The notes below the pieces were generated by a model, which saw only the letters and a list, made by a program, of their open reading frames with translations, was not told where the DNA came from and did not search any database. Below are positions 47,219-59,221 of a stretch of 64,000 bases of DNA, in pieces. Numbering within the stretch: position 1 is the stretch's first letter; every line of letters begins with the position of its first letter. The stretch comes from Prunus persica. Taxonomy: Eukaryota; Streptophyta; Magnoliopsida; Rosales; Rosaceae. Both the position numbers and the translations under genes were made by a program. Location of the stretch: positions 22,207,196 to 22,271,195 of the forward strand of contig NC_034012.1 of NCBI RefSeq assembly GCF_000346465.2. Direction: 5' to 3'.

Positions 47219-49615
47219 TCAAACTGCGGGACCATACATGAAATCAAAGTCTTGCATAAATGACTCTGTCATAGTAGGTTCACTGTCCTGCGTGCTCTGA
47301 GTGGGTTGCAAATTCTCACCAACTGGACCACCAAGTTCTGTGTCGGAAGATGAAGAGCTGCCACATCGGAAAAAAATAATAATAAACTTCAACAACATAA
47401 ATTTCAAAGCACAATATAACACATTCACTTACGGGCTCGCAAGTTTTGGACAACTCCGTCTATCATGATCAGTCTTCCTACATTCAGTGCACCGACGTTT
47501 ATGTCGTTGCGCTGCCTTCTCTTTTTCTCCTTTAACTCTTTTCGCACGCCCTTTTACTTTCACTTGATGTGGATCTTTGATTCTGAGTTGGGGATAACTA
47601 GTTCCGACATCTCCATTAGGTTCTTCGACATGAGCTCTTGATGACACCAACCTTGTAAGCTTCCCACGAATGTCCTCAAAAGATTTTTCCAGCAACTCAA
47701 AACCTTCATCACACAACAAAGCCGAATCAATCAAATCACCTGCAACTTTGCAAACTTTCGATCTCTTAACCAAAAGAAAACCATCAACGCAATCATTAAC
47801 TTCTTTGTGGTTCTTATCATATATTACACTGCTTTTCGCACTTTGAAGCCATCGTTTCAATATGTACTTGTCTGGCAAGTGCTCAACCTGCTTCATTCTT
47901 AAGAATGCTAGGATGTGTCAGCACAGAATACCCCAAAATTCAAATCCTTTGCAGCTGTAATAAGCTTTATCGGCATCTTTATCATGCACAAGCTCCTTCA
48001 TCCGTGTCACCCCCGGATTTACCCTCTCACTCACTTTGTATCTGCAATGCGTCTCATCTTCGTCTACAAGTTCGAACAAGCATAAAAGACTTCTAAAGTC
48101 TTCCCTCTCAAACATTTCCAGAATTTCCATAGTGTAAATGCGTCCCATTTGATGTTGCATTGGTGTTTGAAATGGCATTGGAGGTTTTTCATTGTTATCA
48201 ACATGATCAGCCATTAACTCCTTGTGTCTTTGTGAAGCAAGAGCTCTCTCAAAATGTACAATGAATTCCATCAATGTGTTTTTCCGGTTAATATATTGTT
48301 TGAAAAATGAATGACAGCTTTCGGCCCGTTGACTACTTGACATCCTAGCCGAAAACACATGTTTTACATATGATGGAACCCAATTCTCCCGCATAGCATG
48401 AATTGAGCTCAGCCATGCATGGTCTTGCAGCCCATTGTTTGTGATGATTTCCTCCCATTTCGCATCAAATTCTTCTTTCTTGTCCATACCCCATATGCAT
48501 TTGTTCATTTCCGAAAAACATTCTCCAAAGCCGGGTTTCTCTGTAATCTTATTCAAGATATGTCATATGCAATATCTATGGAATGTTGTCGGGAGAGTTA
48601 CAGCAATTGCCTTTGACATGGCTGCATCTTGATTAGTGACGATCATTTTGGGTGGCTCACCCAGCATGGCTTTCTTGAATTCCCCTAACAACCATACAAA
48701 TGAATCCGTGGTTTCACTAGTTAGGAATGCACAACCAAACAACACTGTCTGCCGATGGTTATTAAAGCCTAACAAAGGCGCAAAGACCATCCCATAGCGG
48801 TTCGTGTTGAACGTCGTATCAAATACCACCACATCTCCAAAAAAACCCATAAGCTCGTCTTGACCTTGCATCTGACCAGAAAACATTACCATCCTTCCTT
48901 CTGAATCTACCTCCATCTTAAAATAAAAGGATTCATTCTTTTCTTGCATAGCCATAAAATGCTCCTTAAGCAGCTCTGCATCATGGCCAATCACCTCTCC
49001 ATGCACGTCCCTTAGATAATTATAGACATCTCTCTTAACAAACCCAACATTTTTCAATCCCCCCTACTTGCACCTCAAGAAGGCTTAACTATTTATGTAC
49101 CGGAATATTAACTTTGCTCATATCTGCATTATAGGCCTTTGTAGACTCTGTTAAGTTACGGTGAGATCTCAATAGATGGACTTTATCAATTGTGGTCATG
49201 TCATGGTTGTGTACCTCATTGAATCCTACAACAATGTACTTATTCTTGTCTTTCACCTTCAATATAGCAAGTTTAGCCTTGCAACCAGTTCGAGTACAAC
49301 CTCGCCGTATTCTCTTATGACTAAAAGTGTTGTCAACACATACCCCTATTTACAACATACATATTCCTTCCTTGTTACCTCTCCTGTCAGTGTGCACGTC
49401 CTCGTTGTAGAACACCGAATGCCGAATCCGGCTTCCGCAGCATACATATTATAGAAATTGAACACATCGTCACAGCAATCAAATTCAAGTCCCAATTTTG
49501 GTTTCAACTCCGACCTTACTTCCGGTGTCACCTGTCCTTCACACTCCAGTGCACAGTTCTTGCAATTTAACCCTGAATTCACCACCATCATACCAACATT
49601 GGCATATACTTTCAA
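47219..49615 (-). pseudogene. MULE transposase of the FAR1/FHY3 type, decayed
   Basis: Minus strand, in order: FAR1 DNA-binding domain (about 49540-49180; AEAGFGIRCSTTRTC, SHKRIRRGCTRTGCKAKL, HNHDM), MULE transposase domain (about 49057-48100; VVVFDTTFNTNRYGM, MIVTNQDAAMSKAI, RMSSSQRAESCHSFFKQYI), SWIM zinc finger (about 47960-47860; CKGFEFWGILC, HILAFL, LPDKYILKRW) and a CCHC-like knuckle (CTECRKTDHDRRSC). A 3' intron lies at about 47362-47433 (GTAAGT..CAG). Breaks: TAG after CCK near 49345 with a frame change, TAG in PVHK*LSLLEV near 49087, TGA for Trp near 48559 (RYCI*HILNK), and TGA for Arg near 47919 in the SWIM finger. Intact relatives mobilise MULEs; domesticated relatives are FHY3/FAR1 transcription factors. 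Confidence 0.92.
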
Positions 49616-49624
49616 AGAGCTTCA

Positions 49625-49756
49625 AAATATATACATATTAACTAACATATGACATGAAAATGATTCCCTGGTGAAATATTAAAGACTTACATACAAACTA
49701 ATGTAACTCATGCTTATGCCCAATAATAAACTTGACAAATACAGTGTAAAGAGCTT

Positions 49757-49791
<35 letters not shown>

Positions 49792-50040
49792 CTAACATAC
49801 GATATAAAAATGACTCTCTGGTGAAATATTCAAGACCAACATACAAAATTATGTAACTCATGCTTATGCCCAATAATAAACTTGACAAATATAGTATAAA
49901 GATCTTTAAAATATATACGTTAACTAACATATGATAGAAAAATGATTCTCTGGTGAAATATTAAAAACCTACATACAAACTAATGTAACTCATGCTTATG
50001 CCCAATAATAAGCTTGACATATACAGTATATTACTTACCT
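49625..50040. repeat. Three tandem units of about 130-150 bp with (TA)n
   Basis: TCTGGTGAAATATT ends of units lie near 49668, 49817 and 49949; each is followed by ATGTAACTCATGCTTATGCC. The middle unit contains a long TA run (49759-49788). Confidence 0.85.
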
Positions 50041-50201
50041 CGTGAGTCATTTCCAACTTCAAAATTTCTACAAATATGACAATGTCGCCCTTTTAGATCT
50101 GGACGTCAACCCCAAACACTTTTCTTCTTCCTCAACCCCTGTTTTGACCGTGCTCAACGATTTCAAAACCAAGAGAACAGCACAACGGTCGCGGTCACCA
50201 G

Positions 50202-50281
50202 TTTCCAACTCAAGACATTGCTCAAGGATTGACGAATGTTCTTTCCAACTCAAGACGTTGCTCAAGGATTGACGAATGTTC
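50202..50281. repeat. Perfect-length 40-bp tandem duplication
   Basis: TTTCCAACTCAAGAC(A/G)TTGC and the rest of the unit occur twice back to back (50202 and 50242), with one mismatch. It lies in the probable leader of the minus-strand transposase. Confidence 0.95.
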
Positions 50282-50627
50282 CGACCAGAAAGATCGAACC
50301 ACAAAGACCGAACCACAAAGATGATAATATACAATACACGAACACTTTCTTTCGCCTGAATGAGAAACCCAGAAAAATGAGGGCTAATACTTCTGTGTTA
50401 TTCCTGGAATCGAATAAGGAATAACAGGGGCTCTCTCTCTTCAGTGTTATTGGTCTTTCTCAATCAAAGCTGATAAAAAATTGGCCACTTCGAACAAAAC
50501 GAATAGCTAGATTGGAGGATACGTCTGTTTTGGAGGGGACGTCTGTTTCCAACTCGACGTTTTAGCAGGAGAAGAAGGCCTCGTTCTAATACAACACTTA
50601 CACTTACAATTGCTTTTGATGCAGCCG

Positions 50628-50703
50628 TTAGATTAGATCCAATAGTGTTCTCACGTAACGTTTGCACATAAGCGTTCTCACCTGATCCAAACCGTTCTTG
50701 ATC
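50628..50703. repeat. Right terminal inverted repeat of the candidate MULE
   Basis: GCACATAAGCGTTCTCAC at 50664-50681 is the exact reverse complement of 33617-33634. Confidence 0.7.
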
Positions 50704-52690
50704 ACGCTTTCTCAAGGCAACAACTCACATGGCCTTTCAACTTGCCAACTGAGGTCTTTTGTGACCTTTGGCTATTTTGTTTGCTTATTCTTATCTTGAG
50801 TCTCATTTTTTGTGCAGGTGGCTTTGGAACAAAAGGGAATAAAACCACTTTCTTCTTATTTTCGCAAGGTGGGTTCACCTCCACAGGCTTTTATTCTTTT
50901 TGCCTTCTGTTTACATTCAGCAAAACATAGTAAACCAAAGGCCTTGCTTTGCTCCAGCTGGACGCCTCACAGATTGGTGCCATTAACAAGTGTCTTTTAA
51001 TTTGATTAAGACACCCAAGGATAAGAATCCTTGTCCAAGTAGAGCCTGAATTAAGCTCCTTGCTGATTTGGAACTCTTGGATCATTAAGTAAAGTAAACT
51101 TCTTGTCCATATAGGATTAGGCTATATGTGTTTTTCTTATAAAAAAAGAAAACACATGAGTGTCAGCAAACAACAACGAAACGAAAGACTTAATATTATT
51201 CTTCATTTGCTTCTCCAGACTAGCACATAGCTTTGCTCAAGCCACAAGTTGCACCATAAAAAAGAAGAAACAAATTGTTTCTTCTCCTCTGAGATTTCAC
51301 GTGGTAACCCACAAGCCATATCTTCCTGTTTTTTTTTTCAGTTCCATGCTTGTATGGATTTTATAGAGATGACCTCCTTTTTGTTGACCTGCTGGCAGCA
51401 AGTGTTTCATGTGGAAGGCAATTCAATTGCCGTGGGGGTCTTTTTGATATGCTGAGGTGAGTCCTTGATTTCAAGGACCTGTTAGCTTGCCATAAAAGAA
51501 TAAGTCCTCTTACTTTGTTTCTTTGCTTTTTTGGACTTTCATGTGGTGGCTTCCACCAAATCCCTCTTCTATTTTTTCTTCTGTTTTTCTCCTTCACAAG
51601 GAAGGCTTTGTTCTAGACTCGGTGATGGAATCACCACATCATTGTCCATTCTTGCTTTGCTTTTTGCTTGCAGCCAAGTCAGACTTGGGGTTGTGACTTT
51701 CCCTTGTGACGGGTTTGAGATGGTTTCCACCATCATATGAGATCAATCCTTCTGGATAATTTTGGGTGCTTTACACATCGCAATAACTTGTTTTGGATGC
51801 TTTAAACATCAACAAGAGAGAGGCCTTGCAGTGGATTTGTGAAGGTTTGCTCTGTATTTTTTTTTTACAGCAGGAGCAAGGTGTAGCAGAAGCCATGGGA
51901 GCATGCTTTGCTCCGGTGTTGTTGCTTGCTTTTCTCTGCGTTGCGTGACTCCTCTCCTCCTTTGGCTGTTCCCCATTTTCCAGGCCTCTTGGTAGGTTCT
52001 CCCCTACATCATCGGCTATTCTTCCTTTGATGCTTGTTTGTGGCTTTGGATGCTCAAGGCATCTGTGAGAGAAATCTCACTGTGTTGCTGCCTTTAAGAA
52101 CAAATAACAAAGAAATTCAAGTGGAATTTCTTTATCTCGTGCTTTTCTGCTCTTAGTAGAAATCTGTCAGCAATTCATTTGCTCTTGTATGCACTCCTCT
52201 TCTGCCTTTGTGGCCTTGTAGCCTTTTTTTTTTTTTTGCTTTTTCTCTTTGAAGCCTCCTTACAGAGTGCTTGTGAATTGGATGTTGAGCACATCCTGGA
52301 AGCATATGAGAGAAGCTGCACCTCGGAGCAGATCAGGACTTGATCTAATAAATTATTGAAATCATCTTGGCTGTCAATCCATAGCTGGATGTCGTGGAGG
52401 TATTTGAGAGGAGATATGCCTTAGAGTAGATTCTTGACTTAATTTGTGATGATTGAAATCATCATAGCCAAGAATTCCCATGGGTTGATTGTACTGGATG
52501 TTGAGTGCTTCCTTGGAAGTCTTTGAGTAGAGCCTTGCCATAGAGAGATTCCTAACTATTTTTTTACGATGATGGAAGTCACCATAGCCAGGAATCCTCT
52601 TATGTGTTTGCTCTTCCCCTTTGTTCCTGTGGCTCTCCCCTTCCCAGCAGTTGTTCTGTTCCCTGCCTCCCTTTCTTTGCTTCTAGGCGT
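50704..52690. other. Non-coding, transcribed-looking retroelement debris
   Basis: T-rich, with related sentences of sequence such as GATGGAATCACCACATC and GATTGAAATCATC / GATGGAAGTCACC near 51622, 52445 and 52569. Three loosely repeated blocks (about 52280-52360, 52380-52480, 52495-52600) share TTGAATG/GTTGAG and GAGAGAAG words. No protein was recognised. Confidence 0.35.
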
Positions 52691-53033
52691 CATGCCTCTT
52701 ATAGAGGCTATATTATGACGAGTTTGAATTCAAGCTGATGACCACTTCTCAACTGAGATACTTAACTCTTGGTGTTTCATATCTAACCAAATACATCTCT
52801 TTTATTTTTTATTTATTTATCATTTATTTTTTCTTGATAAGACTACAGGGACAAAAATTTCAATTATATCCCAAGTCAAATTCCTGGCTGATTGCTTTTG
52901 TGAAAATTTCCCGTTCAACAACCACATTTTCCTACAAATTTTGTAACTATCACATATAAATACATACTTATTGCCCACTTATCGGCCAGATAACACTTTT
53001 AGTCAGTTTTTGGTTCCTCTCTCAGCTCTCTTT

Positions 53034-53089
<56 letters not shown>

Positions 53090-53360
53090 TCCATCTAGCT
53101 AACTACGCCTCTTCTCACGAAAAAGAAGATCAAGAACAACCTACAAAACCCACAACTTTGCCCTCAAAACTCAGTTCTTCCTCTTCCTCTCTGTTTTCTT
53201 CTCTACCCAAATCCAAACCCTAACTTCGTCTCTCTTTGAATCCCTTCTGCAACCTAAACAAACCCAAACAAAACCATCTTTTCTAAATATGACAGCATGT
53301 CTTGGCATTAGGTGGCCATTGTTTGAGCATTTTGGTCCAATTTTGGGGGAGTTTTGAAGT
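52690..53360 (+). promoter_or_regulatory. Orphan promoter and CT-rich 5' UTR
   Basis: CACATATAAATACATAC (52950) is TATA-like. It is followed by a CT-rich leader with a long (CT)n tract at 53037-53083 and the typical plant word CCAAACCCTAAC near 53213. The first ATG (53289) opens only 22 codons (MTACLGIRWPLFEHFGPILG and stop). Either the downstream gene was cut off by the gypsy insertion, or this is a non-coding transcript. Confidence 0.35.
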
Positions 53361-53853
53361 CAGGGTTTACATGCCCTTTTCAAGAACAGCTTCTCCAGAA
53401 AATGAATTGTTGGGAATATGTAAATTTTGATGTTAAATTGAATTTGATTACTGAAATTGGAATTGTGATTGATTTTGTCTGTATTTTGTGTAGAAAGTGA
53501 AGTATTGGGATTGATTTTGTTTGTCTGAAACAACAAATGTGTTTGTTTTTTGTCGATAGATTCTTGCATCTAGTATTGGGATTTTCTATGAACTTGTTAT
53601 GATTATATCATAGTGAGGTAGCATTGTTAATTTGCTATTGTAATTGTATTGTGATTTTATTGCGGTTGTATTGTAGTGGTATTGCTTTTGTATTGCTATG
53701 GTATTGTTGTTATATTAATTTTTTTTTTTGTTGTTGGTGTTTTATTGATATGGGACTGTAATTTAATAGGAATATATGTTGATATCATTTTTCTTTATTT
53801 GCTTATGATTTGTGTAGGAGTTGAGATTATTCTTGGTTGAAGTATTATTTACG

Positions 53854-53856
<3 letters not shown>

Positions 53857-53899
<43 letters not shown>
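53857..53899. repeat. (CT)n microsatellite
   Basis: Uninterrupted TC/CT dinucleotides, the third such tract in the window. Confidence 0.95.
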
Positions 53900-53901
<2 letters not shown>

Positions 53902-54164
53902 TCTTCGTATTTTTCTCATCATTTATGTGTTAATTTAATGCATGGTATTGTTTTGGAAACATAATCATTGTCAATCTCATTGTTTCTTTAAAAGATTGTT
54001 GTGAAATTGTTACTTCATTTTCTTCTTTCCTTTGTTTTAAGATATTTTTGTTTGGAGAAAAAGAACTCTGCTTTTGTAATCTAAAAGACTAGGTACCCTT
54101 GGTGAGTGTTTTTTGATCTGCAAGATCCAGACTTTATGCATGTCAGTTTACTACTTTTGCACTT

Positions 54165-57050
54165 GAACTTTGGCTGTCTAAAATTGGCGTCAATGAGTTA
54201 ATCGATCCTTGGCAAAGGAAAGCTGTCCTTTGGGCAAGCTTTGTTGAGATCGATATATTCTTAATACATATGTCATCCGCCCTTTGCCTTTCTAACCATT
54301 ACCGAATTGGCCAACCACACGGGGTAGGTGGCCTCAATGATGAAGCCGATGGAACAAAGTTTGTCTACTTTGGTCTTCATGGCTTCGTACCATTTAGCAT
54401 CGTACGACCTTTGCTTTTGGCGCACGAGTTTATGGCAAATGACAACGAGAGAGATACTGGGCATGTCGTCGTATGATCAGGCAAACACCTCAGAATGATC
54501 GTGAAGAAATTGGATGAAATCAGCTCAAAGGGCAGCAGTAAGGGTAGTGCTATCTTGACATGTTGATCAGGGTGGTTCTCGGGGAGAATCACCATTTTCG
54601 TATATTTAATCGGTTGGGCTTGCAGGGTTAGCGTTTCGTCTCTAGGATCATCAGGTCATTCAGTGCAGTTGCCGTTCGGCATACTAGTCACAGAGAATGC
54701 TTTATTGGGGGCACTCTATGTGGATGACCTAAGTGTCGTGGCATAACAAGTGTGTGCACTTATTATTGACATTGCCGACATTGCCGACCAGCTGAACCAG
54801 TCTCCAGAAAAACTAAGAAGATGAGTGAGCTGCCGATTTATGTACTTATTATTGATTCTGAGTTCTCCGAAAGTATCGGCAAAAATAACATTGACCGAAC
54901 TGCATGTATCGACTAAGACTTACCCTACGTACAAATTGGCACCCTCGGCTTGAATGATCATGGGATCGTCATGCAGGAAGACGAACTCTTCTTCTTCATC
55001 CTCGTAGAAAGTGATGGGTTCCCATTGGATCTTTGACACCTTGTTCTGTCGTGCAGTCTCAATACCCAACACTTGGGGGGTAATGGGCAGCACAAACATA
55101 GCTCTTCATGGATCAATTGGATGTCCTTAGCAAGGGGAGGGCCGCAGCTGATTGTACTAATCATGTTGATCTACCAATTGGGCACTAGAGTGGGTGCGTG
55201 TTGGGGGCCAAGGATATATTGATCTAGTTTGCCTTCCCAAATAAGGCGCTTGATGATCTTCTTCAAACTGATACACTGTTTAGTATTGGGCTGTTATGTT
55301 GGTGATTCCAACAAACTTTTTATGTATCCTTGTTATGTTGCTAATTAGGTTTTCGGTTAGCTTATTTGGGATTGACCTCTTTCTCGTTCATGAGGAGGGC
55401 TTCATATGTGGTGTTGAGCAAAGTAAAAACCTCCTGCCTTTGATCAAGGTCCTATAGGGGTCCTCGATAATGGTTCATGTTAAACTTTCCTTTGTTTTTC
55501 TTGTAGGCCTTTTGCAGAGGCTGAAGGTCATCCTTTCATTTACTGCCTGACTGATAAGTGTTACGTTTGTCGAATGTAGAATATGGAGGCTTCTGTGCCG
55601 AGAACTTTTGTTGATCATAAACACCAGAATCTCCTTGCCGAGCTGAATGCCCGATTTTTGAGTTGAAGTATTTGGTTTTCACATGAATGGAAGCTTGCTT
55701 CATTAATTCATCGTACGTATTCCAATTACTGTTGTGAACCATGTATCGTAAATGAGATGATGGAAGGCCACTTTTGAAGGTATCGAAGGCTGCCCTATCA
55801 TCCGTCTCTGGACACCATGAGTATTCATGGTTGAATCGAGCATCATATTCCCGTAAGGGTTCGTCGTCTCGTTGCCGAATAGTGTATAAATAGTCAGCCG
55901 AATAAAAGCGATCGATATGGATCACGAAATGGTTAAGAAAAATATGTTTTAACTTATCAAAGGAATCTACCATACCTGGCTCTCGTCGGTAAAACCAGTT
56001 GAGTGCTCATCTAGTGAGCATAGAAGTGAAGAAGAGACATTGTCCTTCACTGCCGAAACCCTTGCATCCTAACGCCGATTGGAATGTGTGCAAGTGAGCT
56101 AGAGAGTCTTCGACTCCCATGTAAAATGGTACTCGTAGAGTTTGGACATCTTTATCTTGCTTGGAATTTTTAATGCGATTGGTAAACGGTCTAGGCCGAA
56201 ACTTGTTCCAGGTCAAGTCCTGTGAGCGGAATTTGTCATCTTCCATCTTTTTAACCTTCTGCAAGAGGAGAGGAACGACTAGATCTCTGCTGGGTAGATC
56301 CTCTTCTTCTGGGTAACCTACCGTCTAGCGTGACTACCTGCCCATGCGAACCTCGAAGTAACGTGACTCCTCTCTATTTGGAGTTGTCGAATGGTAAGCA
56401 CTTTCTAGGGTTTTGGATGGGATGTACTTTGGATCCGAGTCCCCTGTGCCTTCCAGATCCCGCACCTGTCGAATGGGTGATTTATCTCCCAACACCCGCA
56501 TTCGGGAATCATTAAGTCACGCTTGAATTCTGATTGGTGACTCACTTTCCTCCCGTTGATCCATTGGTCTATGCCTACAATCGGAATAGACCTTATGTGG
56601 CAAATGTTGCTTGTTCTTGGGAGCAGGGATGAGTAACTGCTTGGAAGGGGCAGGTTAGGCAGTCGTCGTGCCTTTCCCCTTCCTTTGCCGATTGGGTGTG
56701 TGTACACTCTAGAGAGACTAATTGGCTTGAATGTTCTAGGTTTGTTGCTGATTTAGCTGCTTTTGTGTTTCATCCACTTTAGATGAAAGGATGTTGTTGT
56801 TTTCATGCATCTTTGCCATGTCTTGTCGTAACATTGCAATTTGAGCCAAGAGTTCAATTTCGGTAGCTTTTTGGAGTGTAATGGGACCTACATTCAGCGT
56901 GCAAGGGGGCATCACTAGACTCGCCCCACCCTGTTTGCCTAATGGTGACTCGTCAAATGGTAAGAATAGTGGAATAAAGGAAGTACCCATCTTGGCTAGG
57001 TAAAGATTGTGGATCGATTAGTGACGATATTCCCACAGACGGTGCCAAAC
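54165..57050 (-). pseudogene. Ty3/gypsy retrotransposon gag-protease-RT remnant
   Basis: Minus strand from a primer-binding-type sequence at 57028-57050 (TTTGGCACCGTCTGTGGGAA read on minus). Then a coiled N-terminal region (56990-56736), gag (about 56264-55536; FDKLKHIFLNHFV, DEPLREYDARFNHE, FKSGLPSSHLRYMV), an aspartic protease region (about 54960-54790; VLVDTCSSVNVIFADTF, in which the usual D-S/T-G reads DTC), and the start of reverse transcriptase (about 54420-54165; SIGFIIEATYPVWLANSVMV, IDLNKACPKDSFPLPRID). Stops occur in RT (TGA after KAKGG and TAA shortly after), and homology ends near 54165. RNase H and integrase are missing. Non-functional. Confidence 0.85.
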
Positions 57051-57832
57051 TGTTGATGCAAAAAAATGGTTGAACACTTTTGGGCCCAACTTAGAGATGA
57101 TTCCACATTTGGCAGTGCCTTGGGCACCGATGTAGTATTGACCGAAGACTCTCCAATGTTTAAGTTAGTACTTAGTTTGGAGTAAATAGTGATCTGAATA
57201 GAGTAATGGCTAGGTAGCTGAATGTCCTTTTGAGAAGGCACCATGTGTCCTTCTGAGAAATTACTATGAAGTGCAATCTTTAGCCAGGATTGGCAGGTTG
57301 GGTTACTAAAGGCTCACCGCTTGCAGATGGTACTTTGTGGGACGTAAATAGATCGTCAGGTTTTGTGGGACCTCCTTGTGGATCCCTTGCTCCATGTGTC
57401 ATTCTCTGATTGGCCGGTCAAATTTCTTATAATTTTTTTGAAAATGGATGTATGTGTTTCAAACTTGGTTTGATGGAATTACGAGGAATATTCGGTGGGT
57501 AACCACCGAATTCGTTTATGGTTTTCGGTTGTAACTTATCAAATTTGTTTTCGCGTTTTGGTGCGTAATAACTGAATTTGAGTTTGAGTGCGTACTTAAT
57601 ATTGTCTTTTGAGGCAGCACATTTGAAAGTTCTACTAATAGGTGGGCAAAAACTTCTGCTCATTGGATGGGTTATGTTTGAAAATTGGATGCGTCTTAGA
57701 GAATATAGTAGTATTCTTAGTGAAATTTGTATGAAATTGTTGAAAATGGATGTATAGATAGCGGCTTGTCGAATTGACTTTTGATTAGGTGTGTTTTTCT
57801 TCCATGATCATCAAACTTTGTGCAGTTACTTC
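57051..57832 (-). repeat. 5' LTR part of the minus-strand gypsy element, interrupted
   Basis: On the minus strand it ends GCATCAACA directly before the primer-binding sequence. Its other end is cut by the element that begins at 57833. Confidence 0.6.
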
Positions 57833-58159
57833 TGTTGAGGCCCAAAAAAGTCACGGGAAGCCCAAAGACATTTAAAGCCCAATATAACATATAATGTCGG
57901 TCATGCGTTAATCCAAGCTGTATTTTGGGATTTAATTCATTAAATAAATATAGAAATAGTGCACATGCCATGCCAAACTAATAATACATTTTTCTCATGC
58001 CAATCACCCATCAAGCTCACATGAACCCAAGTCATGTGGCTTTGGGCCTAGTTCTCGCTAACTCAGACAAATGGGCAACGAGGTCTTCATTCATCACTCT
58101 ATGGTGATCCAAGAATCAACAAGCCCGGATGAGCGTTCGGACGACAAAAGACCCCAACA
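57833..58159 (+). repeat. 5' LTR of the LARD-like element, internally deleted
   Basis: The first 200 bp match the 3' LTR, then the copies diverge after CATGTGG near 58040. The 5' copy is 327 bp, whereas the 3' copy runs more than 850 bp, so the 5' LTR probably lost its middle. Confidence 0.65.
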
Positions 58160-59221
58160 TAAATGGCGACTCTGCTAGGGACTAGGCCATTAGTCTTGTA
58201 GTGGCTCCTAAAAGATCACAAGCCTTAAAATTAATATTCATGCAACTGCACTACAACAAAATTTAAAGATATGAGCATTCTCTTTGATTTGCTTTGTTAT
58301 GTTGTTCTTTAAAAAAAACAGGATGCAAAAGCATTTCTAATATTTTCTCTTATGTTGTAGATATACCTTCTCAGACAAAACATCTTGCGAAAGGCCTGTG
58401 GGGGCTTAGGCGAATCCATCATAGCAAATAGCACATGCAAACTCCAAATGACTTGGGGGCTTTATGCCAAGCAAAAGAGAGACAAGAATCCAGAAGCTAC
58501 TGTAAATTTCAGTTTTCTTCCTGGAGGAAAGCAAACTGTTTGTTACTTATCTGGAGGAGAACAAGTTGTATGTATCTCTTCCAGCAACTCGCTTAGCCTC
58601 TTCCTTCTCATATTCAGTCTGCTTCTTCCAAAGATATTCTTTGAAGCAAGTTGCAAAAAAATAAAAAAAATAAAAAAATAAAAAATTTACAAGCAGGCCT
58701 CTACTCTGTTTCTCGACCCCGAGTAAGCCAAAGAGAATATAACCCAACTCTGCAACCAATTGCTGACCCCAACAAGCTGACTTGGGGGCTTCATGCCAAG
58801 CAAATTCGAGGAAGGACACTATGCCATCCAAACAAGCAAACCCATCCACCTTTTTTTGCCATACAGTATAAATCATCTCTTTGATTACAACAAGCCTAGA
58901 TAATCTTGCATTATGGTGACAAACAGTTTTCTATTTCCCCTTTTTGAAACAAGCCAAGTTACATTGTTCCAACACCTACTCCATAAGCAAAGAATTTCCA
59001 GCCCCTACCCTATTTCAAACATCCTTCCCGCACATGCCTGATTTCAAACATCCTGCCAGTTTCAAATCCTTCAAAAGCCTTCATATTGCAAGTCAAGGTG
59101 CAAGCAACCAAAACTCACCTTCGTGCTGCCAAATTCCCAGCAAATTAGTAAGAAGATGACACTTCTCATGCTGTGAAGCCTCTCAATCAAGTCTGGAAAA
59201 GATACACTAGCCAAGAATCAG
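58160..59221. other. LARD interior, first part
   Basis: Two related segments with GACTTGGGGGCTTTATGCC / GACTTGGGGGCTTCATGCC (58450 and 58779), each followed by AAGCAAA. An A-rich tract is at 58655-58690. No coding region was recognised. Confidence 0.45.

Larger units (their letters stand above)
33598..50703. mobile_element. Candidate 17-kb Mutator-like element (MULE) with Ulp1, F-box and accessory cargo
   Basis: GTGAGAACGCTTATGTGC at 33617-33634 recurs as its exact reverse complement at 50664-50681. Next to it, GAACGTTATATGAGAAC (33635-33651) pairs with the reverse complement of 50647-50663 at 14 of 17 bases. Outside these, GATCA...CGGTT is also shared in inverted orientation. Flanks show GCTTTCT immediately outside both ends (33591-33597 and 50706-50712), consistent with a decayed 9-bp target duplication. 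Between the ends lie a FAR1-type MULE transposase pseudogene (minus) and a DUF1985-Ulp1 pseudogene (plus), a combination known from Ulp1-carrying plant MULEs. One element is my inference; separate insertions cannot be excluded. Confidence 0.7.
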
